Notes under the pieces: generated by a model
Told to the model about the DNA's origin: nothing
What the model saw: the letters and a program-made list of their open reading frames with translations, nothing else
The model's database searches: none
Shown here: positions 1 to 10,419 of the stretch, in pieces
How positions within the stretch are numbered: position 1 is the first letter of the stretch
Layout: every line of letters begins with the position of its first letter
Program-made: the position numbers and the translations under genes
Source: Actinomycetota bacterium
GTDB lineage: Bacteria; Actinomycetota; Actinomycetes; Actinomycetales; Dermatophilaceae
Direction: 5' to 3'
DNA length: 64,000 nt
Assembly (NCBI GenBank): GCA_020160805.1
Contig: JAIUPO010000013.1
Span: 1-64,000, forward strand

Positions 1-77
1 GCCATCGCCACCATTCCGACGCCCCCACGACATCCCTCGCCCGCCCGACCACGAATCGCCCGTTGATCAGCGGTTCC

Positions 78-1076
78 TTAGCGGGTGACGGGATTGTCCG
101 GAGCGCTCACATCGATGGTCTTGGGCTTCTGTGACAACAAGATCCCCACGAGTTGAGCCTTCAGCTCGGAGCGCTCGGAGGACCCCCAGACGACAGCCGT
201 CGACCCCAGGCGGAAGGAGACCGAATCCGCCGCATCAAACTGCAGATTGGTGACCTTCGCGCGCGTCGCCTCCGGCAGCGCCGCCATGACGGCAAGAGCG
301 GCGCGCACGCTCTCCTCATCGCCGACTCCCGAGCCGCCCTTGACGACCGGAACCCCGCTCGGCGCAGCCTTTACTGTCTGGGTGCGAACGCCCTCAATAT
401 CCAGAAGGTCTACTTGACCTTGAGACTTCTCGAGGCCGAGAACGGGCACCCGCGCGATGACCTCGATGACGAGGGAGCGCGGCATACCCCGGCGCACAGT
501 GGCATCCGCGACCCGTGAATCGGCCTCGATCTGCGCCTCGACGGCGGAGGTGTCGAGCAGGACCATCGAGCGGCCCTTTTGCTCGGCTCCGACCCGCTCG
601 GCAACGGTCCGGACGGCCGCCGACCCGCCACTCACCTCGATCGTGGAAACGGCGAGCAGCGGTGACCACAACAGGACCCATGCCAGAGCCAGCAGCGCAC
701 CGAGGCCGCCGACAACCCACCACACCTGAATCGACCGGCGGCGCTGCGCGGCCCCCGCACGGCGGGCCCATCCATCGGCGAACGACAGGACACCGCGGCC
801 CGCCCGACCCCTCCCAGGTGTCTTCGCGCCGGCGGTGCCGGGCTCGTCGAAGAAGCTGTCATCGGCGGCCCGCGAACCCGCCGGGGTCTTTTGGCTCGGC
901 TTCGCGGCGCTCTGCGGTGACCGCTTGGCAGGGTCAGCGGCCCGGGCGATCTCGGCCGCTCGCGCTGACAACCGGCCGCCCGCGGAGGAAGCAGCGGGCC
1001 GTGCCGCGCCCGTCGTCCGCGCGGCGGGACGTCCGGGGCCGCGACCGGCCCCGGCCGGTCGTCGTGGGGTCGCCAT
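78..1076 (-). CDS. ftsQ: Cell division protein FtsQ
   Basis: 332 residues. FtsQ is the bitopic divisome protein that, with FtsL and its partners, gates septal peptidoglycan synthesis. The first ~115 residues are a Pro/Ala/Arg-rich cytoplasmic tail, long as is usual in actinobacteria. One membrane segment follows at about 117-138, then a POTRA-type region (about 142-210) and the FtsQ extracytoplasmic domain. The ATG is preceded by GAGGG and lies 8 bases after murC, so it is the last visible gene of the dcw operon. The left 77 bases hold no gene; ftsZ would be expected beyond the window edge (inference). Confidence 0.93.
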   Translation of the reverse strand: MATPRRPAGAGRGPGRPAARTTGAARPAASSAGGRLSARAAEIARAADPAKRSPQSAAKPSQKTPAGSRAADDSFFDEPGTAGAKTPGRGRAGRGVLSFADGWARRAGAAQRRRSIQVWWVVGGLGALLALAWVLLWSPLLAVSTIEVSGGSAAVRTVAERVGAEQKGRSMVLLDTSAVEAQIEADSRVADATVRRGMPRSLVIEVIARVPVLGLEKSQGQVDLLDIEGVRTQTVKAAPSGVPVVKGGSGVGDEESVRAALAVMAALPEATRAKVTNLQFDAADSVSFRLGSTAVVWGSSERSELKAQLVGILLSQKPKTIDVSAPDNPVTR

Positions 1077-1084
1077 GGTCCCTC

Positions 1085-2518
1085 TCAGTCCTCCCGCAGC
1101 GCCGCGAGGATGCGCGGGCCAAGTCGCGTGATATCGCCGGCGCCGACGGTGACGATCAGATCACCGGGCTGCGCTGACGACACGAGTTCGTCGATCGCCG
1201 CCTCCGGCGAGGCGGCGAGATAGCTCTCCCGCCCCAGAGCGCTCAAGTGCTCGGTGATCAGATGGCTGTCGATGCCGTCCATCGGCTGCTCGCGGGCGCC
1301 ATACACGGGCAGTAACACGATCTGGTCGGCGGGCGCGAGACCAGCCGCGAAGCCCTCCGCGAAGTCACGCGTGCGGCTATACAGGTGCGGCTGAAAAACG
1401 ACGCGCAGCGCCGCCCCCGCCGGCAAAACGGCGCGTGCCGCGCCGACGAGCGCCGCCACCTTCGGCGCATTGTGGGCATAGTCGTCAACGACCGTGACGC
1501 CGCGCTCATCACCCTTGAACTCAAAGCGCCGCCGGGTGCCGGGGAAGGCGACCAAGCCGTCGACGAGCGCCTCAGGGTCGGCATCGAGACCGAGCCAGCC
1601 GGCCGCCAGGGCCGCCGTCGCATTGAGCAGGTTGTGCCGGCCAGGAGCCGCCACCTCCAGGCGCACCTGTCGCCCGGCGCTTTCGACGATGCCATGACCG
1701 CGCAGCCCGGCCATCTTGACCTCGGTGAGCCGGACTTCAGCCGCCGGCGACTCGCCATAGGTCACCACGTGCCCACCGGCCGCCCGGTGCGCCGCCGCCA
1801 AGTGCGCGGCGCCGGGATCGTCCGCGCAGGCGACGAGCAAGCCACCCTGGGGGATCGAGGCGGCGAAGGCGGCATACGCGGCCTGCACGTGGGCGAAGTC
1901 GCCATAGAAGTCGAGGTGGTCCGGCTGGACATTGGTCACAATGGCGATGTGGGGGTGATAGCTCGCGAACGAGCCATCCGACTCGTCGGCCTCCGCGACG
2001 AAGACCGGCCCGTCGCCGCGCAGCGCATTGCGCTCGATCCCGACCAGCTCGGAGCCGATGGCGAAGGAAGGATCGAGGCCGGCGGATCGCAGGGCCGAGG
2101 CGAGCATGGCCGAGGTCGTCGTCTTGCCATTCGCGCCAGCCACCGCGATCCGCGTGTCCTCCCCCATCGCCGAAGCCAGCGCCTGAGCCCGGTGCAGGAT
2201 CCGCAGCCCGCGCGAACGCGCTTGCTGCAGTTCGGGATTCGACTCCGGGATGGCTGAGGAGACGACGACGGTGTCGATGCCCGTCAGGTGCTCGGGGCTA
2301 TGCCCGATCGAGACCGCGATGCCCTCCGCGCGCAGCCGCTCAACGCTCGCCGAGTCGGCGCCATCGCAGCCGCTGACAGGAACTCCGAGATCGTGCAGGA
2401 AGGAGGCGATGCCCGACATACCGCTGCCGCCGATGGCGATGAAGTGCACGGCGCCGAGTGCGTGCGGCGCCGGGATGGGCGCCGAGAAGTCGAAGCGTTC
2501 GTTGACCCCGAAGGCCAT
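1085..2518 (-). CDS. murC: UDP-N-acetylmuramate--L-alanine ligase MurC
   Basis: 477 residues. Adds L-Ala to UDP-MurNAc in the cytoplasm, the first step of stem-peptide assembly. The N-terminal Rossmann motif IAIGGSGMSG lies near residues 27-36 and the ATP P-loop GANGKTTT near 128-135; most MurC proteins have GT(H/N)GKTTT, so the Ala is a small deviation. The reading frame extends further upstream, but ATG at 2518 is chosen because it gives the MurC N-terminus and follows the murG stop by one base, which implies translational coupling. Confidence 0.95.
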   Translation of the reverse strand: MAFGVNERFDFSAPIPAPHALGAVHFIAIGGSGMSGIASFLHDLGVPVSGCDGADSASVERLRAEGIAVSIGHSPEHLTGIDTVVVSSAIPESNPELQQARSRGLRILHRAQALASAMGEDTRIAVAGANGKTTTSAMLASALRSAGLDPSFAIGSELVGIERNALRGDGPVFVAEADESDGSFASYHPHIAIVTNVQPDHLDFYGDFAHVQAAYAAFAASIPQGGLLVACADDPGAAHLAAAHRAAGGHVVTYGESPAAEVRLTEVKMAGLRGHGIVESAGRQVRLEVAAPGRHNLLNATAALAAGWLGLDADPEALVDGLVAFPGTRRRFEFKGDERGVTVVDDYAHNAPKVAALVGAARAVLPAGAALRVVFQPHLYSRTRDFAEGFAAGLAPADQIVLLPVYGAREQPMDGIDSHLITEHLSALGRESYLAASPEAAIDELVSSAQPGDLIVTVGAGDITRLGPRILAALRED

Positions 2519-2519
2519 A

Positions 2520-3635
2520 TCAGCGCCTCGTGGTGCGCGAGGCGTATGCCGCCCCCACCAGATCGGCGAGCAACTGATCGCCGCCACGCTCCCCCACACG
2601 GGCGGCTGCCGCCGCCATCGCAGCGACCCGCTGCTCGTCGCGGGCCAGCGGGATCAACTGCTGCGTGACCCAGGTCGGGGTCAGGTCCGCGTCCTTGACC
2701 AACAACCCTCCGCCCGCCGCGACGGTGTCGGCGGCGTTGAGTTCCTGCTCCCCATTGCCGATCGGCAGCGGGACATAGACCGCCGGTAGCCCCACCGCGG
2801 TCAGCTCGCAGACCGTATTGGCGCCGGAGCGCGCGACGACGAGGTCGGCGGCGGCATACGCGAGCTCCATGGCGTCGACATACTCGGTCACGACATAGCG
2901 GGCGCCAGCCCCGGTGTCGGGTGCCGCGAAGAGTTTGCCGGCCCCGGTCGCGTGCAGCACCTGGATGCCGGCCTCCGACAACTCCAAAACACGGGCGCTG
3001 AAGGCGTCGTTGAGGCGCTTGGCGCCGAGCGAACCCCCGGTGACGAGCACGGTCGGGCGCGCATCAGCCAGCCCGAAATGCTCCAGCGCCTCGGCCCGGC
3101 GGGCGGCGCGGTCCAAGGTGGAGATTTCGGGACGCAGCGGCATACCCACCCGCCGCGCATGCGGCAGCTTGGTGCTGGCAAAAGTCGTCCCGACGAAGGG
3201 GGTCAGCCGCGCGCCGAGCCGGTTGGCGAGGCCGGGGCGGGCGTTCTGCTCGTGGATGACGATCGGCACCCCGCGGCGGCGGGCGGCGAGGTATGCCGGG
3301 GTGGAGACATAGCCGCCGAAGCCGACGACCACCTCAGCGCTCGTCTGGTCAATGGCCGACTCAACCGCCGCGACCGCCGAGCGCAACCGGCCGGGCACGC
3401 GCAGCAGGTCGGGACCGGGCTTGCGGGGCAGCGGAACCTTGGGGATGGTCACGAGGGGGTAGCCGCGCGCGGGCACCAGGCGCGCTTCGAGCCCGGTTTC
3501 AGTGCCGAGGGCAGTGATCGACATCTCCGGACGCAGGGCGCGCAGCCGGTCGGCCAGGGCGAGCAGCGGCGAGACGTGCCCCGCCGAGCCGCCGCCGGCC
3601 AGCAGGACCGAAGACGGCAACGACAACTCGGTCAT
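2520..3635 (-). CDS. murG: Lipid II synthase MurG (UDP-GlcNAc transferase)
   Basis: 371 residues. Transfers GlcNAc from UDP-GlcNAc to lipid I on the inner membrane face, making lipid II. The glycine-rich N-terminal loop reads LLAGGGSAGHVSP (residues 11-23), the usual GGGTGGH with Ser/Ala substitutions. The GT28 C-terminal nucleotide-binding half is visible (ARSGANTVCEL; PLPIGNGEQELNA). The ATG overlaps the ftsW stop as ATGA, which fixes the start, although the open frame extends 80 codons upstream. Confidence 0.95.
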   Translation of the reverse strand: MTELSLPSSVLLAGGGSAGHVSPLLALADRLRALRPEMSITALGTETGLEARLVPARGYPLVTIPKVPLPRKPGPDLLRVPGRLRSAVAAVESAIDQTSAEVVVGFGGYVSTPAYLAARRRGVPIVIHEQNARPGLANRLGARLTPFVGTTFASTKLPHARRVGMPLRPEISTLDRAARRAEALEHFGLADARPTVLVTGGSLGAKRLNDAFSARVLELSEAGIQVLHATGAGKLFAAPDTGAGARYVVTEYVDAMELAYAAADLVVARSGANTVCELTAVGLPAVYVPLPIGNGEQELNAADTVAAGGGLLVKDADLTPTWVTQQLIPLARDEQRVAAMAAAAARVGERGGDQLLADLVGAAYASRTTRR

Positions 3636-4906
3636 GACCGCTTCCCCCGCGAGCGGCTCAGCACGGCCGCTCCGCCGCGCACGGACTTCGGCCGCAGCGA
3701 CAGGGCCTCGGCGCAGCCCGGTTCGGCGCGCGCGAAGGCCAGCAGCACTCCGGCTCCGAGCATGGTGGTGATCAGCGAGGAGCCGCCGGAGGAGACGAAT
3801 GGGAGCGGGACGCCGATGATCGGCAGGGCGCCGATGACGGCACCGATATTGACGATGGCCTGCACGAGGATCCACACCATCACACCCGAGGCGGCGATTC
3901 GAACGAAGAAGTCGTCGGTGCGCACCACGAGGCGGTAGGCGGCATACCCAAAGACGGCGAAAAGTCCGAGCACGATGAGCGCCCCGACCAGGCCGAGTTC
4001 CTCGCCGATGATGGCGAAGATGAAGTCATTGTGCGGCTCGGGCAGCCACTGCCACTTTTCCTTGGACGCGCCGAGGCCGATGCCGGTCAGGCCGCCCTCG
4101 GCGAGCGCGAAGCGGGCGTGCATGGGTTGGCGGCAGATGCCGAAGTAGAGGGTCTCGTCGGTGATCTTGCACTTGCTCGGATCCAGCCAGATGCTGATCC
4201 GCTGCATCCGGTTGTCGCTGGTCATCGTCGCGCCGGCGAGGGCGATCATGCCGAGGACGCCGCCGATGCCGAACCACTTCATCCGCACCCCGCCCGCGAA
4301 AAGCATGCCCGCGACGATGGCGGAGATCACGATGGCGGTTCCGAGGTCATGACCGAGCATGACGAGCAGGAGCACGACGATGGCCGCAGGGGCGACGAAC
4401 GGCACGATCGCTTCCGTGATCGAGCCGAGGAAGCGCCGTTTCTGCGTCAGGACCCGCGCCCCGAACAGGATCAGGGCGATCTTGGCGATCTCGCTCGGCT
4501 GGACGGCGAAGCCCGGTAGGCGGATCTGGTTCCGGTTGCCCTGGACGGCCACCCCCAGCGGGGAAAAGACGAGCATCTGCAGCGCGACCGCCGCGACCAG
4601 GGCCACCCCACCGATGCGCTTCCAAAAGCCCAGGGGCATCCGCATCGCGACGAGCATGGCTGCAAACCCGATGGCGGCGAAGATGGCCTGGCCGGTGAAC
4701 TCGCCATAGGGCGAACCATCATTCTTGATCGAGACGATCATCGACGCCGAAAGCACCATGACCAGGCCGATGAGCGTGAGCAGCACGGTGACCGACAGCA
4801 AGAGGTAGTAGGTCGCGACGGGGCTGTCGAGGAGGGTGCGCAGGCGCGCGAGGCGCCCACGGGCCCCCTCGCCACCGGCGAGCGATGACGCGGTGGTGCT
4901 GCTCAC
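3632..4906 (-). CDS. ftsW: Septal lipid II polymerase FtsW (SEDS family)
   Basis: 424 residues, about ten membrane segments. SEDS glycosyltransferase that polymerises lipid II at the septum together with the class B PBP FtsI. The family signature near the C-terminus is clear (GVPLPFVSSGGSSL). GTG at 4906 is preferred: it has GGGGAG about 9 bases upstream and lies 4 bases after the murD stop. The frame stays open upstream inside murD, but that extension lacks FtsW character. The 3' end overlaps murG by four bases. Confidence 0.94.
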   Translation of the reverse strand: MSSTTASSLAGGEGARGRLARLRTLLDSPVATYYLLLSVTVLLTLIGLVMVLSASMIVSIKNDGSPYGEFTGQAIFAAIGFAAMLVAMRMPLGFWKRIGGVALVAAVALQMLVFSPLGVAVQGNRNQIRLPGFAVQPSEIAKIALILFGARVLTQKRRFLGSITEAIVPFVAPAAIVVLLLVMLGHDLGTAIVISAIVAGMLFAGGVRMKWFGIGGVLGMIALAGATMTSDNRMQRISIWLDPSKCKITDETLYFGICRQPMHARFALAEGGLTGIGLGASKEKWQWLPEPHNDFIFAIIGEELGLVGALIVLGLFAVFGYAAYRLVVRTDDFFVRIAASGVMVWILVQAIVNIGAVIGALPIIGVPLPFVSSGGSSLITTMLGAGVLLAFARAEPGCAEALSLRPKSVRGGAAVLSRSRGKRS

Positions 4907-4910
4907 GGAT

Positions 4911-6395
4911 CTACTCCCCGTCGACCTGCAGACGCTCGACCGCGGCCGCAAAGGCATCGCCGCGAGCGCCATAGTTGGCGAACATGTCCATGGACGCAGC
5001 CGCGGGGGCGAGCAGCACGACATCACCCGGCTGGGCAAGGGCGGCGGCAGCCGCCACGGCGCGATCCATCGCTCCAGTGTCCGTGTCCGGCAGGTCGACG
5101 ACCGGGACCTTCGGCGCGTGTCGGGCGAGGGATTCGGCGATCTGGGCGCGATCGGCCCCGATCAGCACCACACCCCGCAGGCCGGGCCCGAAGCGCTCAA
5201 CCAGGGGATCGATGTCAGCGCCCTTGAGCAGTCCGCCGGCGAGCCAGACGATCCCGTCGTATGCCGAGAGGGAGGCCGCCGCCGCGTGCGGGTTGGTGGC
5301 CTTGGAGTCATCGACAAAGCGCACCCCGGCGACCGTGCCGACCTCGGCGACCCGGTGCGGTTCGGGGACGAAGGCGCGTAGGCCGTCGCGGACCGCGCCG
5401 GTTGGGACGCCATACGCGCGGGCCAGCGCCGCGGCGGCGAGCGCATTGGCGACGACATGCGGCGGCGGGGGTGCATCGGTGCGGCTCAGATCGGCGAGGG
5501 TGCCCATTTCGGCGGCGCTCGTCGCGCGCTCGGCGACGAAGGCCCGGTCCGCGAGGATGTCCTCGACCAGCCCGACCATCGAGACGGCGGGGGTGTCGAG
5601 CGTGAAGCCGACCGCTCGGGCTCCCTCGACCACCTCGGCCTCTTCGACCATTCGGCGCGTCTGCTCATCGGCGACGTTGTAGATGCACGCGACCTGGGTG
5701 CGGGAATACACCTTGGCCTTGGCCTGCCAGTAGTCCTCGAAGGTGCCGTGCCAGTCGAGGTGGTCCGGCGCGATATTCAGGCAGGCGGAGGCGAGCGGGG
5801 AGATCGAATCCGACCAGTGCAACTGGAAGCTGGAGAGTTCGACGGCGATGACGTCATAGGGCTGCGGGTGCAGCACCGCCTCGAGGATGGGCGTGCCCAC
5901 ATTGCCGGCGCTGGTCGCGCGCAGCCCCGCCGCCCGCAAGATGCTTGTGAGCATTTGGACGGTCGTCGTCTTGCCATTGGTGCCGGTCAGTGTCAGCCAC
6001 GGGGCCGCGCCTTCGGCGGGCCGCATCCGCCAGGCCAGTTCGACCTCGCCCCAGATGGGTATGCCGGCCGAGGCCGCCGCCGCGAGCAGCGGCTGGTCGG
6101 GGCGCCAGCCCGGCGAGGTGACCACGAGGTCGATCTGGTCGGGGGGCAGGGCGGTGCTCGCCTCCGGGCCGAGTCGGACGTCGACATCCAGGACGCGCAA
6201 AATGGTCGCCCGTTGCGCTAGCTCGCTGCCCTCGGCCGGCTCGGCGGCATCCACCAGCACGACCTGCGCGCCGCGCTCGGCCAGGGCGTCGGCCGCGGCG
6301 AAGCCACTGATCCCGAGTCCGGTGACCAGCACGCGCAGGCCGGCCCAGTCGGCGCCGCCGTGCGTGAGCGCGCCGAGATCGGTGCGCCGACTCAC
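4911..6395 (-). CDS. murD: UDP-N-acetylmuramoyl-L-alanine--D-glutamate ligase MurD
   Basis: 494 residues. Adds D-Glu to UDP-MurNAc-L-Ala. The N-terminal dinucleotide-fold motif VTGLGISG is at about 24-31 and the P-loop GTNGKTTT at 138-145; the central and C-terminal Mur ligase domains follow ([17 protein letters not shown]). The GTG start overlaps the mraY stop as GTGA, the evidence for choosing it over the longer open frame. Confidence 0.95.
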   Translation of the reverse strand: MSRRTDLGALTHGGADWAGLRVLVTGLGISGFAAADALAERGAQVVLVDAAEPAEGSELAQRATILRVLDVDVRLGPEASTALPPDQIDLVVTSPGWRPDQPLLAAAASAGIPIWGEVELAWRMRPAEGAAPWLTLTGTNGKTTTVQMLTSILRAAGLRATSAGNVGTPILEAVLHPQPYDVIAVELSSFQLHWSDSISPLASACLNIAPDHLDWHGTFEDYWQAKAKVYSRTQVACIYNVADEQTRRMVEEAEVVEGARAVGFTLDTPAVSMVGLVEDILADRAFVAERATSAAEMGTLADLSRTDAPPPPHVVANALAAAALARAYGVPTGAVRDGLRAFVPEPHRVAEVGTVAGVRFVDDSKATNPHAAAASLSAYDGIVWLAGGLLKGADIDPLVERFGPGLRGVVLIGADRAQIAESLARHAPKVPVVDLPDTDTGAMDRAVAAAAALAQPGDVVLLAPAAASMDMFANYGARGDAFAAAVERLQVDGE

Positions 6396-7474
6396 AGCGT
6401 CCCCACGACCCATTCGGCATAGAAGATGCCGAGTCCGAGGGCGACGAACAGGCCAGCGATGATCCAGAAGCGGATGACGATCGTGACCTCTTGCCAGCCC
6501 TTGAGCTCGAAGTGATGTTGCAGCGGGGCCATCCGGAAGACGCGTTTGCCGGTCGATTTGAAGGACGCGACCTGGATGATCACCGAGAGGGTGATGGTGA
6601 CGAAGAGGCCACCGAGGATGACGATGAGCAGTTCGGTGCGCGAGACGATCGCCAGGCCAGCCAGCGCTCCGCCGAGGGCCAGGGAGCCGGTGTCGCCCAT
6701 GAAGATCTTGGCCGGGGCGGCATTCCACCACAGGAAGCCGAAGCAGGCGCCCATCCCGCCAGCCGCCACGACGGCCAGATCGAGGGGATCGCGCACGTCA
6801 TAGCACTTCAGGTTCAAGGCGTTGGTGCAGTTCTGGTTCGACTCCCAGATGCCGATCAGGACGTAGGCCGCGAAGACCATCGTGGAGGCGCCGGTCGCGA
6901 GGCCGTCGAGACCGTCGGTGAGGTTCACGCCATTGGAGGTGCCGGAGATCATGATGTTGGCCCAGATGACGAAGAGCGCCACGCCCACGGCTGGGACCCC
7001 GAACGAGAGGTCGAGCGGCGTGTCCCGCACGAACGAGACGGCCGTCGAGGCCGGGGTGTTGCCGAAGTCGTCGGGGAAACGCAGGGCGAGGACCGCGAAA
7101 ATGATGGCGACAAGCGCTTGACCCGCCAACTTTTGCTTGCTGCGCAGCCCGAGTGAGCGCTGCCGGCTGATCTTGATGAAGTCGTCGAGGAAGCCGACCA
7201 GCCCGAGCCCGGCCATCAGGAAGAGCACCAGGAGTCCGGAGACGGTGGGGCTGGATCCGGTCGCGGCGTGGGCGGCGAGATAGCCGATGACCGTCGCCGC
7301 GATGATGACGGTGCCGCCCATGGTCGGGGTGCCGCGCTTGGTGTGGTGCGAGGTGGGACCGTCGTCCCGAATGAACTGTCCGTAGCCTCGCCGGACCAGG
7401 AATTTGATGTATGCGGGGGTGCCGAGAAGTCCGATCACCAGCGCGACGACGGCTGCCAAGAGCACGGCCAGCAC
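6392..7474 (-). CDS. mraY: Phospho-MurNAc-pentapeptide transferase MraY
   Basis: 360 residues, about ten membrane helices. Transfers phospho-MurNAc-pentapeptide to undecaprenyl phosphate, giving lipid I. Family motifs present: [17 protein letters not shown] near the N-terminus, [10 protein letters not shown] near residue 190, and [12 protein letters not shown]. Starts three bases after murF and overlaps murD by four, so it is translated as part of the coupled dcw series. Confidence 0.96.
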   Translation of the reverse strand: MLAVLLAAVVALVIGLLGTPAYIKFLVRRGYGQFIRDDGPTSHHTKRGTPTMGGTVIIAATVIGYLAAHAATGSSPTVSGLLVLFLMAGLGLVGFLDDFIKISRQRSLGLRSKQKLAGQALVAIIFAVLALRFPDDFGNTPASTAVSFVRDTPLDLSFGVPAVGVALFVIWANIMISGTSNGVNLTDGLDGLATGASTMVFAAYVLIGIWESNQNCTNALNLKCYDVRDPLDLAVVAAGGMGACFGFLWWNAAPAKIFMGDTGSLALGGALAGLAIVSRTELLIVILGGLFVTITLSVIIQVASFKSTGKRVFRMAPLQHHFELKGWQEVTIVIRFWIIAGLFVALGLGIFYAEWVVGTL

Positions 7475-7477
7475 GAG

Positions 7478-8887
7478 TTATGCCTCCTCACGGGACACGG
7501 GTGCATCCCGAAGCCGGTCCCCCAGGAAACGCAGACCCGCGCCATTGCTGGATTTCAGCAAGACGACATCCCCACGGGCGAGGATGTCGACAGCTTCAGC
7601 GTAGGCGGTGTCCACATCGGGCGCATATCGGATGGTCATCGGCGCGCCCCCGCGCGCTGCCCCGTCGCCGATCCCGCGAGCCGCCTCCCCAACGCAGAGC
7701 AGGATATGCACGCCCCGCGCCGCGGCGAGTTCGCCCACCGCCTCGTGGGCGGCCTGGCTCTCGTCGCCGAGTTCGAGCATGGCGCCGAGGATGGCGATGG
7801 TGCGCCGGCCGGCGCCCATCGTCGCCAGCGCGTCGAGGGCCGCGGCCATCGATTCGGGATTGGCGTTATAGGCGTCGTTGACGATCGTGACGCCATCGGC
7901 GCGTTCGCTGACTTCCATGCGATAGCGACTGACGGGCCCGGCGTGGGCGAGGCTGTCAACGATGTCCGAGAGCGCCAGTCCGCACTCGTGGGCGGCCGCG
8001 ATCACTGCGAGGGCGTTGCCGACCTGGTGACGACCGGCAACAGCCAACTGCACATGCGCGGCCCCGGCGGGGCTGATCAGGTCGAAGGCCGCGCAGCCGT
8101 CCGATCCGAGCGTGATGGCCTCGGCGCGATAGTCGGCATCGGCGGCCTCTCCGACGAGCACGACGCGCGCCGTGGTCTGCTCGGCCATCGCGCGCACTAG
8201 CGGGTCGTCGGCATTGAGCACGGCCACCCCATCGGCCGGCAGGGCCTGCACCAGTTCGGCTTTGGCGGTGGCGATCGCCGCCCGCGAGCCGAACTCGCCG
8301 ACATGGGCCGAGCCGATATTGAGCACGATCCCGATGCGTGGCGGGGCGATCTTGGTGAGGTAGGCGACATGCCCGATGCCCCGGGCACCCATCTCGATCA
8401 CGAGATAGCGGGTGGCGTCGGTGATCCGGCATACGGTCAGTGGCACACCGACCTCGGAGTTGAAGGAGCCCACCGGGGCAATCGTCTCGGCGTCGGCGGC
8501 GAGGACCTGGCCGAGCAGATCCTTGGTCGAGGTCTTGCCGGAGGAGCCGGTGATGCCGACCACCTCCAGATCCGGACGGGAGTCGATCAGCTCCCGGGCG
8601 ATCGCGACGAAGGCGGCCTGCTCGTCCGCGACGACGATGCGCGGGAGATCACCGGTATCGGCGGTGACCAGGGCGGCGACCGCGCCGCGCTGCGCCGCCC
8701 CAGCGATGAAGTCGTGGCCGTCGGCCGCGGCGCCGATGCGGGCGACATACAGGCTGCCGGGTCCGGCCTCCCGCGAATCGGTGACGACCGGGCCGTCGAT
8801 GAGCAGGTGCTCGGCGGCCGCGACGTCGATCCCGGCGAGGTGGCCGCCGGTGATCTCGGCGAGGCGCGCCAGGCTGCGGGCGATCAT
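7478..8887 (-). CDS. murF: UDP-MurNAc-tripeptide--D-Ala-D-Ala ligase MurF
   Basis: 469 residues. Adds the D-Ala-D-Ala dipeptide, completing the UDP-MurNAc pentapeptide. The P-loop is GSSGKTST at about 114-121; the substrate motif NDAYNANPESM and a normal C-terminal ligase domain follow. The ATG overlaps the murE stop by four bases (ATGA). Confidence 0.95.
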   Translation of the reverse strand: MIARSLARLAEITGGHLAGIDVAAAEHLLIDGPVVTDSREAGPGSLYVARIGAAADGHDFIAGAAQRGAVAALVTADTGDLPRIVVADEQAAFVAIARELIDSRPDLEVVGITGSSGKTSTKDLLGQVLAADAETIAPVGSFNSEVGVPLTVCRITDATRYLVIEMGARGIGHVAYLTKIAPPRIGIVLNIGSAHVGEFGSRAAIATAKAELVQALPADGVAVLNADDPLVRAMAEQTTARVVLVGEAADADYRAEAITLGSDGCAAFDLISPAGAAHVQLAVAGRHQVGNALAVIAAAHECGLALSDIVDSLAHAGPVSRYRMEVSERADGVTIVNDAYNANPESMAAALDALATMGAGRRTIAILGAMLELGDESQAAHEAVGELAAARGVHILLCVGEAARGIGDGAARGGAPMTIRYAPDVDTAYAEAVDILARGDVVLLKSSNGAGLRFLGDRLRDAPVSREEA

Positions 8888-10410
8888 GCGGACCCACCCG
8901 CTGCGTCGAGGGCGGCGGCCAGTTCAGTGCGGTCGTCGAAAGGATGGATGACGCCGGCGATGTCCTGGCCGCTCTCGTGGCCCTTGCCGACGACGGCGAT
9001 CACCGATCCTGGGCCCGCGGCATAGGCCGCCTCGACGGCTGCGGCGATTGCCTCAGCCCGGTCGGGGACTTCCTCGATGCGACTCTCGGCACCCGCGGCA
9101 CGGGCGCCGGACAGCACGGCAGCGCGGATCGTCGCCGGATCTTCGGAGCGGGGATTGTCGTCGGTGACGAAGACCTGATCGGCGCCGAGTGCGGCGGCCG
9201 CCCCCATCGCCTCGCGCTTGCTGCGGTCTCGATCGCCCCCGGCGCCGAGCACGACGATCAGTCCACCCGGTGCGGCCTCAGGCCGCAGCGCGGCGAGCGC
9301 GGCAGCGACCGCATCGGGGGTATGCGCATAGTCGACGACGGCGAGGGGTGCGGGCTCGCGCGGTGTGTTCGCCGTGACCTTTTCCATCCGGCCGGGCACG
9401 TGCGGGTCCGCGAGAACCGCCTCGCGGACCGCGTCGATGCCGTGCCCCGCAGCCAGCAAGGTGAGCGCCGCGAGCGCCGTGTTGACCCGATTGAAGTCGC
9501 CGGGCAGCGCCGAGCGCAGGTCGAGCCGCCCCGCGGGACCGGTCAGCGTGAACTCGCTCCCCTCCCCCGCGTCGAGACGCCAATCGGCGGGCTGACCAGT
9601 GCTGCTCAGCGTCGTGACCGGAATCGGGGCGTCCGCGGCCAGCCGTTGGCCCCAGGCATCATCGACGCAGATCACTCCCTGGCGGGCTCGCTGCGGCGTG
9701 AACAGGGCCGCCTTGGCGAGGAAGTAGTTGTCCATCGTGCGGTGGTGATCGAGATGGTCTTGCGAGAGATTGGTGAAGACCGCGACGTCATAGACCAGCC
9801 CGTCGACGCGGTGCAGCGACAGGGCATGGCTGGAAACCTCCATGACGCAGGTGTCGACGCCGCCCTCGCGCATCGCCGCGATCAGGCCGTGCACCTCGCT
9901 GGCCTCCGGGGTCGTGCGGACGCTCTTGATCCGTCGCTCCCCGATCCGCGTCTCGACCGTCCCGACCAGGCCGGTCCGTTGGCCCAGCGCTCGCAGCGCG
10001 GAGTCCAGGAGGTATGCCGTGGTGGTCTTGCCATTGGTGCCGGTGATCCCGATCAAGCTCAGGCCGGGATCGCGATTGGCGTAGATCAGGCTGGCCGCCT
10101 CCCCCAGTCGAGAGCGTGGGTCCTCGACGATCAGAAGCGGCAGTTGCACGTCTGCGGCGTGGGCGAGGTCGGCGCCCGCCGCGTCTGTGAGTGCCGCGAC
10201 GGCACCGGCCGCCGCGGCCCCGGCGATGAAGCGCCCGCCGTGCACATTGGCGCCGGGCAGGGCGGCATACAGATCCCCGGGCTGGACCGCGCGCGAGTCG
10301 AGGGTGACTCCGGTGATCAGGACGTCGACGCCCGGATTGGGCGCGCCGAGGGCCGTGGCCAGGTCAGCCAGGGCGACGGGACGGGTGGAGTCGGGCCGGA
10401 AGCCGGTCAT
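8884..10410 (-). CDS. murE: UDP-MurNAc-tripeptide ligase MurE, meso-DAP type
   Basis: 508 residues. Adds the third stem-peptide residue. The P-loop GTNGKTTT is at 124-131. The motif DNPR (in VTDDNPRSEDP, C-terminal third) is the established signature of meso-diaminopimelate-specific MurE; lysine enzymes differ there. The organism therefore probably has mDAP peptidoglycan. Starts 9 bases after ftsI. Confidence 0.95.
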   Translation of the reverse strand: MTGFRPDSTRPVALADLATALGAPNPGVDVLITGVTLDSRAVQPGDLYAALPGANVHGGRFIAGAAAAGAVAALTDAAGADLAHAADVQLPLLIVEDPRSRLGEAASLIYANRDPGLSLIGITGTNGKTTTAYLLDSALRALGQRTGLVGTVETRIGERRIKSVRTTPEASEVHGLIAAMREGGVDTCVMEVSSHALSLHRVDGLVYDVAVFTNLSQDHLDHHRTMDNYFLAKAALFTPQRARQGVICVDDAWGQRLAADAPIPVTTLSSTGQPADWRLDAGEGSEFTLTGPAGRLDLRSALPGDFNRVNTALAALTLLAAGHGIDAVREAVLADPHVPGRMEKVTANTPREPAPLAVVDYAHTPDAVAAALAALRPEAAPGGLIVVLGAGGDRDRSKREAMGAAAALGADQVFVTDDNPRSEDPATIRAAVLSGARAAGAESRIEEVPDRAEAIAAAVEAAYAAGPGSVIAVVGKGHESGQDIAGVIHPFDDRTELAAALDAAGGSA

Positions 10411-10419
10411 CCGCGCGCC